DNA from: Pseudomonadota bacterium
GTDB taxonomy: Bacteria; Myxococcota_A; Polyangia; Polyangiales; JAKSBK01
Direction: 5' to 3'
DNA: 32,356 nucleotides
Assembly (NCBI GenBank): GCA_022361155.1
Contig: JAKSBK010000275.1
Location: 1-32,356 of the forward strand
Shown: one piece after another, positions 15,225-24,186 of the stretch
How positions within the stretch are numbered: position 1 is the stretch's first letter
How the letters are laid out: the number at the start of each line of letters is the position of its first letter
Position numbers and translations under genes: made by a program
The notes under the pieces: model-generated
Database searches by the model: none
What the model was told of the DNA's origin: nothing
The model's input: the letters and a program-made list of their open reading frames with translations, nothing else

Positions 15225-16985
15225 ATGGCTGGACAGGAACTAGCGCGCGGCGCGATCTTGTTGCTGGCAGCAGCCCTACTGCTCACCGCGCAAGCCCGAG
15301 CCCTGGATCCAACCTATGAGGACCGGCGTTTAGCCAGGTTGCTCCACGACGAGGGCTTCGAGCGCCATCCCCGCCCGGAAGGCAAGCTGATCGCGTTCGT
15401 TCGCGTCTTCACCCGCGACGTGCTGACCACAGACGAGCCTTGGCCCACGTTCCTCAACGCGTTGCACTGGATAACCCGCGAGTCCATGGTCCGGCGGGAG
15501 TTGTTGTTTGCAGTGGGAGGCCGCTTCCGGGACGCTCGCAGCGAGGAAACCATGCGCAACCTGCGTGGACTCGGGATCTTCTCGTTTGTACGGATCGTCG
15601 CGGTGCGAACCGCCAGCGACACCCAGGTCGGCGTTGTGGTCCTGACCAGGGACCTTTGGAGCCTGCGGCTGGAGCAGGAATTCTCGGGAGCGGGAACGCG
15701 TTTCAACCAACTGTTTCTTCAAGCAATCGAGCGCAATCTCCTCGGTCGAAACAAACGGTTTGCAGCAAACTTCCGCTTGATGCCCATCAGCTACCGGATC
15801 GGCCAGCGCTACTTCGACTACCGCGTCTGGGGCGGGACGTTGCTGCTGTCTCAGCGCGCGGGATTGCGCTTCCACCGGCACAGCCACGCCTTCGAAGGCG
15901 GCAGCGTCGAGTTGAGCCTGCTCAAGCCTTACTACAATCTTGCCCAGCGCTTTTCCTGTCGTCTCGACGTCAGCGCCTACCGCCTGATCCAACGCAACAT
16001 CGACAGCCACGGTGTGAGGACCTGGGACGACCCGGCAACTGCAGCGATGGAGGCGATTCCAGTGGCCTACGACGACGAAGGGCTCGAAATCGGAGCCGCC
16101 GCCGGGTTGCGTCGCGGCGATCGGTTCAAGCAGTCCGTTTCCTTGGGCGTGGGTCTGTCCGATCGCAACGTCGGTTTCCTCCCCGAGCCCAAGCTCGACC
16201 AACGGCAGGCGCGCGCCTTTGCCGGCCGGTTCTTTCCCAGGGTTCGAAGACAGGTCTTCCCTTCCCTGGGCTATAGCCTGTGGCTGACCCGTTTCGCCAC
16301 GCTGCGAAACCTCGGCACGTTTGGCCGCAGCGAGAACGTGCGCACCGGTCCCAGTGTCCAGGCCCGTCTCAGCCTTCCGCTGCGTCACTTTGGCTCATCC
16401 ACGAGCTCCATGGTCGTGCGCGGATTCCTCGGCTGGATAGGCGCCTCCGACGAAGCCTTGTTGGAGCTCGCACTGGCAGGATCCGCGCGTCTCGAAGACG
16501 GTCGAGCCATAAATCAGCTGTTGGACCTGTCCGTGCGCGGCGCCACGCCTCCCTGGTTTTTCGGACGGCTGGTAGCACGGGCGCGAGTGGAAGCACGCCG
16601 GCACGATACCAACAACACTTGGGTTACGCTGGGTGCAGAAAACGGCCTCAGAGGCTATGGTCTGCGGGCTTTTTACGGGGTCGGCAAGAGCCGCATGCGC
16701 TTCAACCTGGAGTATCGAACCGACCCCTTGGTTCTGCTGACCGTGCACGCGGGCTTCGCGCTTTTCTACGACGCGGGCAGCCTGTACTCGACGCTGCGCA
16801 ACGCCCGCATGCGCCATGCGGCAGGTCTTGGGCTGCGCCTGCTCTTTCCCCAGCTCAACGCCTACGTGTTCCGTTTCGATCTCGGCCTGCCGCTCGATCG
16901 GCCCGGCATCGGCCTGCTGGTCAGCTTCGGGAGCAGTCAGATGATCACGCTTACAGCCGCCGAAGACGCGTCTGCCGCACCCTAG
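15225..16985 (+). CDS. Omp85/BamA-superfamily outer membrane protein (surface antigen type)
   Basis: 586 aa with an N-terminal signal peptide (residues 1 to about 26, ending AQARA). Residues about 70-160 look like POTRA-type repeats (RRELLFAVGGRFRDARSEETMRNLRGLG, then VGVVVLTRDLWSL). The remainder is strand-rich and ends in the bacterial surface antigen barrel: GLRGYGLRAFYG carries the conserved RGY of the Omp85 lid loop, followed by FNLEYRT, GFALFYDAGSLY, GLGLRLLFPQLNAYVFRFDLGLPL. It is shorter than BamA (about 800 aa) and nearer TamA in size, so it is probably a specialised Omp85 protein rather than BamA. It follows the mqn genes by 92 bp on the same strand, with no evident functional link. 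Confidence 0.85.
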   Translation: MAGQELARGAILLLAAALLLTAQARALDPTYEDRRLARLLHDEGFERHPRPEGKLIAFVRVFTRDVLTTDEPWPTFLNALHWITRESMVRRELLFAVGGRFRDARSEETMRNLRGLGIFSFVRIVAVRTASDTQVGVVVLTRDLWSLRLEQEFSGAGTRFNQLFLQAIERNLLGRNKRFAANFRLMPISYRIGQRYFDYRVWGGTLLLSQRAGLRFHRHSHAFEGGSVELSLLKPYYNLAQRFSCRLDVSAYRLIQRNIDSHGVRTWDDPATAAMEAIPVAYDDEGLEIGAAAGLRRGDRFKQSVSLGVGLSDRNVGFLPEPKLDQRQARAFAGRFFPRVRRQVFPSLGYSLWLTRFATLRNLGTFGRSENVRTGPSVQARLSLPLRHFGSSTSSMVVRGFLGWIGASDEALLELALAGSARLEDGRAINQLLDLSVRGATPPWFFGRLVARARVEARRHDTNNTWVTLGAENGLRGYGLRAFYGVGKSRMRFNLEYRTDPLVLLTVHAGFALFYDAGSLYSTLRNARMRHAAGLGLRLLFPQLNAYVFRFDLGLPLDRPGIGLLVSFGSSQMITLTAAEDASAAP

Positions 16986-17016
16986 GTCCTAGGTTTATGG
17001 CTGTGCCCTTCATGCA

Positions 17017-17037
17017 GGCGGGTGTTACTCTCCCGCC
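17017..17037 (+). other. Hairpin between the Omp85 gene and the symporter gene
   Basis: GGCGGG (17017-17022) and CCCGCC (17032-17037) pair around a nine-base loop, 17 bases before the proposed symporter start and just before its ribosome binding site (TTGGAG). There is no T run after it. It may end the upstream transcript or affect translation start; CCTAGG also occurs twice nearby (16981-16993), at the Omp85 stop codon. Confidence 0.3.
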
Positions 17038-17054
17038 CCGCTTGGAGCGTCGCC

Positions 17055-18824
17055 GTGATACTGAGTACCTTGGACTGGGCGATCGTCGTCGCCTTCTTCG
17101 TGTTTTCGCTGGTGGTCGGCGTGGCAACGTCACGCCGTGCAGGCAAGAATGCCGGCGAGTTCTTTCTGTCGGGTCGCCAGATGCCCTGGTGGCTTCTGGG
17201 CGTGTCCATGGTGGCCACGACGTTCTCGTCGGACACCCCCAACCTGGTAACCGACATCGTGCGCAAGCACGGGGTATCGGGCAACTGGCTGTGGTGGGCC
17301 TTCCTGCTGACGGGCATGCTCACGGTGTTCGTGTACGCCAAGCTGTGGCGCCGCTCGGGCGTGCTCACGGATCTGGAGTTCTACGAGCTGCGCTACAGCG
17401 GAAGGTCCGCCGCGTTCTTGCGAGGCTTTCGCGCGATCTACCTCGGCGTCTTCTTCAACGTGATGATCATGGCCACGGTCTCCCTGGCCGCGATCAAGAT
17501 AGGAAGCGTGACACTCGGCCTCAAGCCCCTGGAAACGCTGGTCATCGCCTCGGTAGTCACGGTGATCTACAGCTCGCTTGGCGGCCTGCGCAGCGTGCTC
17601 TTGACCGATTTCGCGCTCTTTGTCGTGGCCATGGTCGGCTCGCTGGCGGCCGCATGGGTCGTGGTGCGGCTGCCTGAAGTAGGCGGTCTCGAAGCACTGC
17701 TCGAAAACGACATGGTGCGGCGGCGATTGGACTTCGTTCCGGACCTGTCGGATCCGGAAACGTTCGTGCCCCTGTTTCTGATGCCTTTGGCAGTGCAATG
17801 GTGGAGTACGTGGTACCCGGGCGCAGAGCCCGGTGGTGGCGGCTACATCGCCCAGCGGATGCTGGCTGCCCGCAACGAAGAGCACGCCGCGTCGGCGACC
17901 CTCTTCTTCAACATAGCCCACTATGCGCTGCGCCCCTGGCCTTGGATCATCGTGGCACTTGCGTCGCTCGTGGTGTTCCCCGACCTCGCGGCACTGTCCG
18001 CCGCGTTTCCCGAGCTGGATGCAAACCTCGTGGATCACGATCTAGCGTACCCGGCAATGCTGCGGCGGCTTCCTCACGGTCTGCTCGGCATCGTGATGGC
18101 CTCGTTGATCGCCGCCTACATGTCCACCATCTCGACTCATTTGAACTGGGGCTCCTCCTACATCGTCAACGACTTCTACCTGCGTTTTCTGCGCCCCGAA
18201 GCGAGCGAGCGAGCGCTCGTGCTGCTCGGCCGCGTCAGCACAGCGCTGCTCATGCTCGTCACGGCTTGCCTGGCCCTTTACCTGCATAGCGCCCTTCAGG
18301 CCTTCCAAATCCTGCTTCAGATCGGCGCGGGAACCGGGCTCCTGTTCATCATGCGTTGGTTTTGGTGGCGCGTGAATGCGGCGAGTGAGATCACCGCGAT
18401 GGTGGTGTCCTTCGCGATAGCCGTCTACTTCCAGCTCGGCGACTCCGCGCTGCCGCCGCACGTGCAGCTGCTGGTCGGTGTTTCGATCACGACCGTCTCG
18501 TGGCTGCTTGCTGCCTTTATCGCCCCCCCCACCGAGCGCACCAGGCTCGCTGCCTTCTGTCGCAAGGTGCGTCCCGGCGGTCCCGGCTGGCGCACGGTCG
18601 AGCGCGAGCTGCCACCCGAGGATCGGCGCCCAGACGCCGCCTGGGACGTACCGGGAGGCCTGCTGAACATGGCCATCGGCTGTGCCCTGGTCTACGGAAC
18701 GCTCTTCGCAACCGGATATTTCATCAAGGGCAACCTCGGATCGGCGCTCGTGCTGCTTGCCATCGCAGTACTCGCCAGTTTCTGGCTCATTCGCCGCAAA
18801 AGCCGTACGGCTTCAATGGCCTAG
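17055..18824 (+). CDS. Sodium/solute symporter (SSS family)
   Basis: 589-aa integral membrane transporter of the SSS (SLC5-like) family, predicted to import a small solute with Na+. It has around 13-15 hydrophobic helices. Recognisable segments are DWAIVVAFFVFSLVVGV (helix 1), FFLSGRQMPWWLLGVSMVATTFSSDTPN (helix 2 with family GR(x)MPWW pattern) and MASLIAAYMSTISTHLNWGSSYIVNDFYLRF, where the Ser/Thr pair forms the sodium site in relatives. A cytoplasmic loop rich in charged residues precedes the last two helices. GTG 17055 is preferred because TTGGAG lies upstream; GTG 17022 adds 11 residues without a good site. The substrate cannot be predicted from sequence alone; sugars, amino acids or organic acids are all possible. 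Confidence 0.92.
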   Translation: MILSTLDWAIVVAFFVFSLVVGVATSRRAGKNAGEFFLSGRQMPWWLLGVSMVATTFSSDTPNLVTDIVRKHGVSGNWLWWAFLLTGMLTVFVYAKLWRRSGVLTDLEFYELRYSGRSAAFLRGFRAIYLGVFFNVMIMATVSLAAIKIGSVTLGLKPLETLVIASVVTVIYSSLGGLRSVLLTDFALFVVAMVGSLAAAWVVVRLPEVGGLEALLENDMVRRRLDFVPDLSDPETFVPLFLMPLAVQWWSTWYPGAEPGGGGYIAQRMLAARNEEHAASATLFFNIAHYALRPWPWIIVALASLVVFPDLAALSAAFPELDANLVDHDLAYPAMLRRLPHGLLGIVMASLIAAYMSTISTHLNWGSSYIVNDFYLRFLRPEASERALVLLGRVSTALLMLVTACLALYLHSALQAFQILLQIGAGTGLLFIMRWFWWRVNAASEITAMVVSFAIAVYFQLGDSALPPHVQLLVGVSITTVSWLLAAFIAPPTERTRLAAFCRKVRPGGPGWRTVERELPPEDRRPDAAWDVPGGLLNMAIGCALVYGTLFATGYFIKGNLGSALVLLAIAVLASFWLIRRKSRTASMA

Positions 18825-18864
18825 TTTGTGCCCTTTCCAAAACTCACTCCCGTCGCCCGGCTTA

Positions 18865-18921
18865 CAGCGCGGCTCCGTATCCACAGCGCGGCTCCGTATC
18901 CACAGCGCGGCTCCGTATCTA
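18865..18921. repeat. 19-bp tandem repeat, three copies, between convergent genes
   Basis: Three copies of CAGCGCGGCTCCGTATCCA lie at 18865-18883, 18884-18902 and 18903-18921, the last with one changed base (TCTA). The array lies between the ends of the symporter gene and the DUF2817 gene. Here the period is 19, not a multiple of three. It joins directly to a palindrome at 18915-18928. Confidence 0.95.
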
Positions 18922-18928
18922 GAGATAC
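18915..18928. other. Perfect inverted repeat at the end of the 19-bp array
   Basis: GTATCT (18915-18920) and AGATAC (18923-18928) are separated by two bases. The left arm uses the end of the third repeat unit. It lies between two convergent genes, so it might belong to a bidirectional transcription end, but no T tract follows on either strand. Confidence 0.5.
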
Positions 18929-18991
18929 GCGTGCTGCTGTTGCCGGGCACCCTCACCGAGCAGCAGCCGTATCATAGGGTTGAAGAGCGGG

Positions 18992-20098
18992 CTAGCGCAC
19001 GAACGTGCGTTGATTCAGCATCGTCTCTATCGTGCCTACCGCAGCATCGAGCGTCTGAGTGCGCCAAGCGGAGCTTGAGGGGTAGAACAGCTCCGAGAAG
19101 CGCTGCTTTACGGCGCGTTCCGCTTCGGGATCGATCGCGCCGTGCAGGCGCGCCTGGTTCTCCAACACCATGGTGCGAAGATCGTAAAGCTGCTGCGCCA
19201 GGCCCAGCCCGTGCGTGCCGAGCTCCAAGACCATTCCGTTGAAGATGCGGTCTGGATGCTTGCGTTTGACCGTCGTGCGACAGTAGGCGACGAGCTCACC
19301 CCGCGCGCTATAGCTCTTGTCCCTACCGTACCGATCCCGGATGCCGCCGGCAGTCATCCGGCGCAGCGAGGGACTGTCGGCCCCCGCGAACAGAGCGTAT
19401 ACGCGGCCGCGTTCGCCGTAGCCCGTGTGAAGGTCGATCAGTAGAATCTCCACGTACCTGTCCTTGATGGCCTCGTAGAGGTTGCTGAAGCAGCGAGCTT
19501 CGCCCGTCAAAGCGGAACCACCATAGAACAGCCCTTTCGGGTGGGTGTATTGGCCCTGGAGCGCCGCGGCACGAACCGCGCCCGGCCCTCGGCGCGCAGC
19601 AGCTGCCAGCATCCGAGCCGCAAAACGCACGTCGGCAAGCGGACCCGGGCCGCAGGCCCCGCCGGGCTGAAGCGCAGCTGCGATTTGGTCGTAGGCGGGC
19701 GAGAGGGTGCCGTACAGACGCACACCGTCGGGTTCGAAGTTGCGATTCAGATCGACGTTATCCTCGTTGACTCGGCAGCGATGGTGAAAGCCCCATGGGT
19801 TGAGCGCATGCACCAAGATCACGCCGGCGGTTCGCAGATCGAGCCGGCCAAGGACTCCCAGCATGAGCGAGCGCTGAATGGCCGATCCCATGTAGCCCTC
19901 GACTCCGTGCGTACCGCTGATGCAGACAAAGGCGCGCTGGCACGAGTCGGGGACGAACTCTGCTGTGTCGATCGACAGATCGAGCTCCGACTGGACTTGG
20001 GTGCGCTGGCGGATGGGTTCGCGACCAAGCTTGCGAGCCAGCGACGCAAGGTCCTGTTCGAAGCCTGCCCGCGCCTGATGGTATGTGTGTGCGAACAT
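18992..20098 (-). CDS. DUF2817 / M14-like zinc carboxypeptidase-type protein
   Basis: 368 aa. The pattern fits DUF2817, a branch of the M14 carboxypeptidase superfamily: SGTHGVEGYMGSAIQ gives the HxxE zinc motif (His64, Glu67), NPWGFHHRCRVNEDNVDLNRNF holds the conserved Asn-Arg pair near 118-120, IDLHTGYG supplies the third ligand (His224) and MVLELGTHG a likely catalytic Glu292. No signal peptide is visible, so it is probably cytoplasmic. ATG 20098 is used; a TTG at 20128 would add ten residues. AGG sits four bases before the ATG. Substrates of this family are poorly known; it could act on small amidated or peptide compounds. Confidence 0.88.
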   Translation of the reverse strand: MFAHTYHQARAGFEQDLASLARKLGREPIRQRTQVQSELDLSIDTAEFVPDSCQRAFVCISGTHGVEGYMGSAIQRSLMLGVLGRLDLRTAGVILVHALNPWGFHHRCRVNEDNVDLNRNFEPDGVRLYGTLSPAYDQIAAALQPGGACGPGPLADVRFAARMLAAAARRGPGAVRAAALQGQYTHPKGLFYGGSALTGEARCFSNLYEAIKDRYVEILLIDLHTGYGERGRVYALFAGADSPSLRRMTAGGIRDRYGRDKSYSARGELVAYCRTTVKRKHPDRIFNGMVLELGTHGLGLAQQLYDLRTMVLENQARLHGAIDPEAERAVKQRFSELFYPSSSAWRTQTLDAAVGTIETMLNQRTFVR

Positions 20099-20281
20099 GT
20101 GGCCTGAGCTTGGACGAGACTTGCCCAAAGACGCAACAGATCGTTATCGATCGCCCGGCCGACGGCAAGCGCGGCGCCAAGCTGCTCGCGACTCGCCCGC
20201 AAGGCTTGAACACCCGGCTACGGCGTGTCCGATTGTCCCGTAGGCCCGTAGCAACCGCAGCGAGCTCGGCAGCAGCACCTC

Positions 20282-21766
20282 CTATGGACTTGCCCCAGAC
20301 AGGTCGTCAGACGACGACGAGGACGAGGGGGCGCCGCCGGGTTCGAGAGGAAGCCGAAGGACGAACGTTGTGCCTCGGCCAGGTTCCGTTTCGAATCTCA
20401 GCGACCCGGCATGTTTGTTCACGACCACGGCACGACAGATGGCGAGACCTTGGCCTGTGCCGCGCCCTACCTCCTTGGTTGTGAAGAAGGGATCGAAGAC
20501 TCGGTCTTGCACGTCACATGGAATGCCTGTGCCGGTGTCGCGGACGCGTATTTCCGCGCTGCCATCGATCGCACGCGCGCTGATGTGAATCTCGCCCTTG
20601 GCGTTGGACCCGTCGCCGACTACGTCCGCAACGGCATGGGCGGCGTTGACAACCAAGTTCAACAGCACTTGGTTGATCTCGCTCAACAGGCATGGGACCG
20701 GCGGCAGCGCCGGATCCAGATCCAGAACCATCTCGGCGACGTACTTCCACTCGTTGCGACTGACCGTGACGACGCTTGAAATGGCATCTGCGAGGTTGAC
20801 TTGCGTCTTCTTCTCCGTGCCTACGTGAGAGAAGCTCTTCATGGCCAGCACGATTCCTGCAATGTGACCGATTCCCTCCGCCGACTGCTTCGCGGCTCTT
20901 GGCATCTCGGCACGCAGGTAATCGAGGTCGATCTCTTGCTGCAGCGCCTTCAGGTCCTCGCACATGTCGCTGTGTGCACCAGTCTGCGCCACCTCGGCGC
21001 GTAGCGCTTCAAAGGCGGCAAGCATGCGCTCGATGTCGGCGAAGGCATCGCTCAGGAAGGAGATGTTATCGCCCACGTACTGCGCGGGAGTATTGATCTC
21101 GTGTGCCACTCCGGCGGCGAGCTGTCCGATGCTCTCGAGCTTTTGTGCCAAGCGCAGGTCTGCCTCCATGCGCTCGCGGTTTTCGGTCTCCTTGTGCAGT
21201 CTTGTGTTGGCGGCCTGCAGCTCGGCTGTGCGCTCCCTAACCAGCTCGTCCAGTGACTGGAAGCGCTCCTGAAGCTCGTGGCGAAGAGACCGTTTCCGAG
21301 TAAGCGCATGTGCGAGCTGGACCACCTCGACACTGTCGAAGGGCTTCTTCAGGAGCACGAGTTGATCGGTGCTACCCACGCGATCCACGATCTTGGACCA
21401 CGACGTGTCGGAGTAGGCGGTACAGATGACCACTTCGAGGTGGGGGTCGACCGTCCACAAGTGCGTGATGGTTTCCAGACCGTCCCAGCCAGGGGGCATT
21501 CTCATGTCGACGAACGCGAGCGAATACGGTTTGCGCTCTCGGGCCGCTCGCTCGACGAGGGTCAGCCCCTCGTTGCCCTGGTAGGCCGAAACCACGTCGA
21601 AGCCGGCCGGGCTGCTGGCACGCGTCGGGTGACCAAAGAGATCTCGCTCCAGCTGCGCCAGCTCCGCGTCGTGCCCGGGCAGGTCGAGGACCTTGCGATA
21701 ATCGTCATGAACGGAGCGGTTGTCGTCGATTAGCAGGATCCGCGCTGGGGCTGCAGTGGCATTCAT
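20282..21766 (-). CDS. Response regulator receiver-histidine kinase fusion
   Basis: 494 aa, soluble. Residues 8-150 form a receiver domain (LLIDDN acidic pair, phosphoacceptor Asp87 in FVDMRMP, Lys in LLKKPF), with an unusually long insert after the first helix. A coiled coil (about 155-210) leads to a histidine kinase core: GVAHEINTP with His222, then a long helical insert, the N box NLVVNAAHAV, DTGTGIP, DPFFTTK and GTGQGLAI. The C-terminal tail carries six consecutive serines. The architecture (REC first, kinase second) suggests that an upstream phosphodonor controls its kinase activity. The start ATG 21766 is 227 bp from the divergent heme-type sensor kinase, a plausible partner. Confidence 0.93.
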   Translation of the reverse strand: MNATAAPARILLIDDNRSVHDDYRKVLDLPGHDAELAQLERDLFGHPTRASSPAGFDVVSAYQGNEGLTLVERAARERKPYSLAFVDMRMPPGWDGLETITHLWTVDPHLEVVICTAYSDTSWSKIVDRVGSTDQLVLLKKPFDSVEVVQLAHALTRKRSLRHELQERFQSLDELVRERTAELQAANTRLHKETENRERMEADLRLAQKLESIGQLAAGVAHEINTPAQYVGDNISFLSDAFADIERMLAAFEALRAEVAQTGAHSDMCEDLKALQQEIDLDYLRAEMPRAAKQSAEGIGHIAGIVLAMKSFSHVGTEKKTQVNLADAISSVVTVSRNEWKYVAEMVLDLDPALPPVPCLLSEINQVLLNLVVNAAHAVADVVGDGSNAKGEIHISARAIDGSAEIRVRDTGTGIPCDVQDRVFDPFFTTKEVGRGTGQGLAICRAVVVNKHAGSLRFETEPGRGTTFVLRLPLEPGGAPSSSSSSDDLSGASP

Positions 21767-21993
21767 GGGCTGAGCGCGGGCGCCTGGATCGGAGCGAGAT
21801 ACCGTGGGTGGCCCCGCCGTGGCCGGTACATGTAGGGCATTTCGGCAAATGCGGTGGCTGCTCCCGCACTGTCAACATCGGCGCGGTGCGCCATCGTTGA
21901 ACTACGTTGAACTGGGTCCCTGCAGCCAAAGCGGGCGCTCCGGCCTTTAGGGGATCAGGAACGGACCGTACGCACGGCTAGGGCAGGTGGAGC
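21767..21993. promoter_or_regulatory. Divergent control region between two histidine kinase genes
   Basis: 227 bases that must contain promoters for both kinase genes. GCATTT (21837-21842) and AAATGC (21847-21852) form a perfect stem with a CGGC loop, a candidate regulator binding site or hairpin. CGTTGAACT occurs twice in tandem (21895-21903 and 21905-21913). No clear -35/-10 pair stands out. The kinase on the plus strand has GGTGGAG before its GTG. Confidence 0.4.
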
Positions 21994-24087
21994 GTGTCGT
22001 CTGATCCCAACAGCGGCCGGCGTTCCGGCAAGGGCATCCGCGGGCTTCTTCCTGCTGTGGATGCAGCCTTGAGGCAGAGCGTCAGGCAGACGCTGCTCGT
22101 TGCATCTCTCCTATTCGCATCAGGCATCGCTGTCATCTACGTCCATCTCGCCAGAAGCCAGCAGGCGCTCGTCAGGCAGACGGCCCTTCAGCATGCGGAC
22201 GTGTACTCGACAGCCATCAGGGAGTTCAGAACGTTGTACGCCAGCGAAGTCGTCGAGGCGGCCCGAGGACATGGCGTCCGCGTCACCCACGACTACCGCG
22301 CGCACAAGGGAGCCATACCTCTTCCCGCGACCTTGAGCATGCTGCTCGCCGGGAAGTTGGGACAGGGCGACTCGGGAAGTCAGGCGGCGCTGTACAGCCC
22401 CTACCCCTTCCCATGGCGGCAAGACCGCGGCGGCCTCCGAGACCGCTTCGCCCGCGATGCCTGGCGTTCTCTTTCTCAGCGCCCTGATGAACCGTTCTAC
22501 CGGATGGAAAACAAGGACGGCCGTTACGTGCTTCGATACGCTACCGCCGATCGCATGAGGGAAGCGTGCGTCGGCTGCCACAATGCGCATCCCGACACTC
22601 CGAAGCGAGATTGGCAGGAAGGCGACCTCCGGGGTGTGCTCGAGATTCGCTATCCGGTCGGGTACGCGCGAACCCTGGCCCAGGGCAGCACACGGAGCAC
22701 GCTTTGGATACTGGGAACGGTATCCGGCTTGGCGCTTCTGGTGTTCGGGCTGATTCTCTCACGGTCTCGCCGCTGGACGCGCGAGCTTGAAGGCACCGTC
22801 GAGGCGCGAACCCTTGATTTCAAGAGGAGCCAGCAGCTCAGCCAGGCGGTGATTCACAACATGGGTGATGCCGTGGTCACGATCGACGGTCGCCGGCGCA
22901 TTGTCGGCTTCAACAAGAGCGCGTCCTCGATGTGGGGCTACACCCGCGAGGAGGTGGTGGGCCTCGAGGCATGCGCCCTCTTCGCGTGTCAGGATGGATC
23001 ATCCCCGGCGCTACCGCGGCTCGACCGCGAGGCAGGCGCAACCAATGAAGTCGCGGCGCGAGCCGAAGCGGTGGCTGTGCGCAAGTGCGGCACGAGTTTC
23101 CCCGTCGAAGTCGCCGTAAGCAGTGCATCCGAGCTGCAGGACGTCAGTGTATTGCTTGTGCGCGATCTAACGCAGAGCAGGCGCGCCGAGCAGAAGCTGC
23201 GGGCGCTGAACGACGAATACGTCAGGGCATCGCGCCAGGCTGGCATGGCGGACATCGCCACCGGTGTGCTGCACAACGTTGGCAACGTGCTGAACGGCAT
23301 CAACGTGTCCGCCGGGATCCTGATGGACCGGCTCCGAGCATCACGAATCAAGCAGGTGCGAAAGACCGTCGAGCTGCTCGAGTCGCGCACGGACGATCTT
23401 TCCAAGCCCCTACACCACGATGAGCACGGAAGGAAGGTTTTGTCCTATCTCTTGAAGCTCGGACACAAGCTCGAGGAAGAGCAACAGCAGCTAGTCGCCG
23501 AAAGCCGGCACCTGCAGCAGCGTGTCAAACACGTCGGTGCCATCATCGCCAAACAACAGGAGCATGCGACCGGCGGCGTGTTGTTAGAAGACTGTACCAT
23601 CGGACGACTGGTGGACGAAGCGACCATCCTGCTAGGTTCCACGTACGATCATCATCGGATACAGTTCCTTCGCACCGGAAATGGGGATACAGAGGTTACC
23701 GTCGACCGTCATCGGGTTCTTCAGATTCTGGTAAACCTGCTGTCGAATGCGAAGGACGCGCTCGAGCCCGTGAAGAGCGGGAGGCAGGTTCGAATCGACA
23801 CTGGACTCCATGGGAAAGATCGGTTTCTGATCCGGGTAATCGACAACGGCGCCGGTATATCGACCGGGGACAAACAGCAGGTGTTCAGCCAGGGCTTCAC
23901 TACCAAGGAAAATGGGCACGGGTTTGGGCTGCACAACGCGTCCAATGCCGCCAAAGCCATGGGGGGAGCCCTCAGTTGCCAAAGTATGGGAGTAGGCAGG
24001 GGAGCCTCCTTCACCCTGGAGCTACCGATCCGCCCAGCCCACCGGAAACAACCTCGAACGAACGGAAACGCCCAGGCAGACCTTTGA
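21994..24087 (+). CDS. Membrane sensor histidine kinase with DUF3365 heme-type sensor and PAS domain
   Basis: 697 aa. Membrane helices lie at about 33-52 and 236-256. Between them is a periplasmic DUF3365 (Tll0287-like) sensor domain with ACVGCHNAHPDTPKRDW, whose CxxCH at 192-196 is a c-type heme attachment motif. A PAS domain (about 283-395; VIHNMGDAVVTIDGRRRIVGFN) and a kinase core follow: GVLHNVGNVLN with His427 as probable phosphoacceptor, NLLSNAKDAL, DNGAGI, TTKENGHGFGLH. The start is GTG 21994 behind GGTGGAG. It probably senses redox state or a small ligand in the periplasm. No receiver is on the same protein; the divergent receiver-kinase protein is the natural candidate for its target. 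Confidence 0.93.
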   Translation: MSSDPNSGRRSGKGIRGLLPAVDAALRQSVRQTLLVASLLFASGIAVIYVHLARSQQALVRQTALQHADVYSTAIREFRTLYASEVVEAARGHGVRVTHDYRAHKGAIPLPATLSMLLAGKLGQGDSGSQAALYSPYPFPWRQDRGGLRDRFARDAWRSLSQRPDEPFYRMENKDGRYVLRYATADRMREACVGCHNAHPDTPKRDWQEGDLRGVLEIRYPVGYARTLAQGSTRSTLWILGTVSGLALLVFGLILSRSRRWTRELEGTVEARTLDFKRSQQLSQAVIHNMGDAVVTIDGRRRIVGFNKSASSMWGYTREEVVGLEACALFACQDGSSPALPRLDREAGATNEVAARAEAVAVRKCGTSFPVEVAVSSASELQDVSVLLVRDLTQSRRAEQKLRALNDEYVRASRQAGMADIATGVLHNVGNVLNGINVSAGILMDRLRASRIKQVRKTVELLESRTDDLSKPLHHDEHGRKVLSYLLKLGHKLEEEQQQLVAESRHLQQRVKHVGAIIAKQQEHATGGVLLEDCTIGRLVDEATILLGSTYDHHRIQFLRTGNGDTEVTVDRHRVLQILVNLLSNAKDALEPVKSGRQVRIDTGLHGKDRFLIRVIDNGAGISTGDKQQVFSQGFTTKENGHGFGLHNASNAAKAMGGALSCQSMGVGRGASFTLELPIRPAHRKQPRTNGNAQADL

Positions 24088-24186
24088 TCGAGCCCCCAAG
24101 AAAGCGCAGCTTCGGACCGCGGCCCAGCTATCCGGCAGCCGAGATCATTGACCCAGCGCACCTTTCCCTGGACGGGCTCTTAGGAC

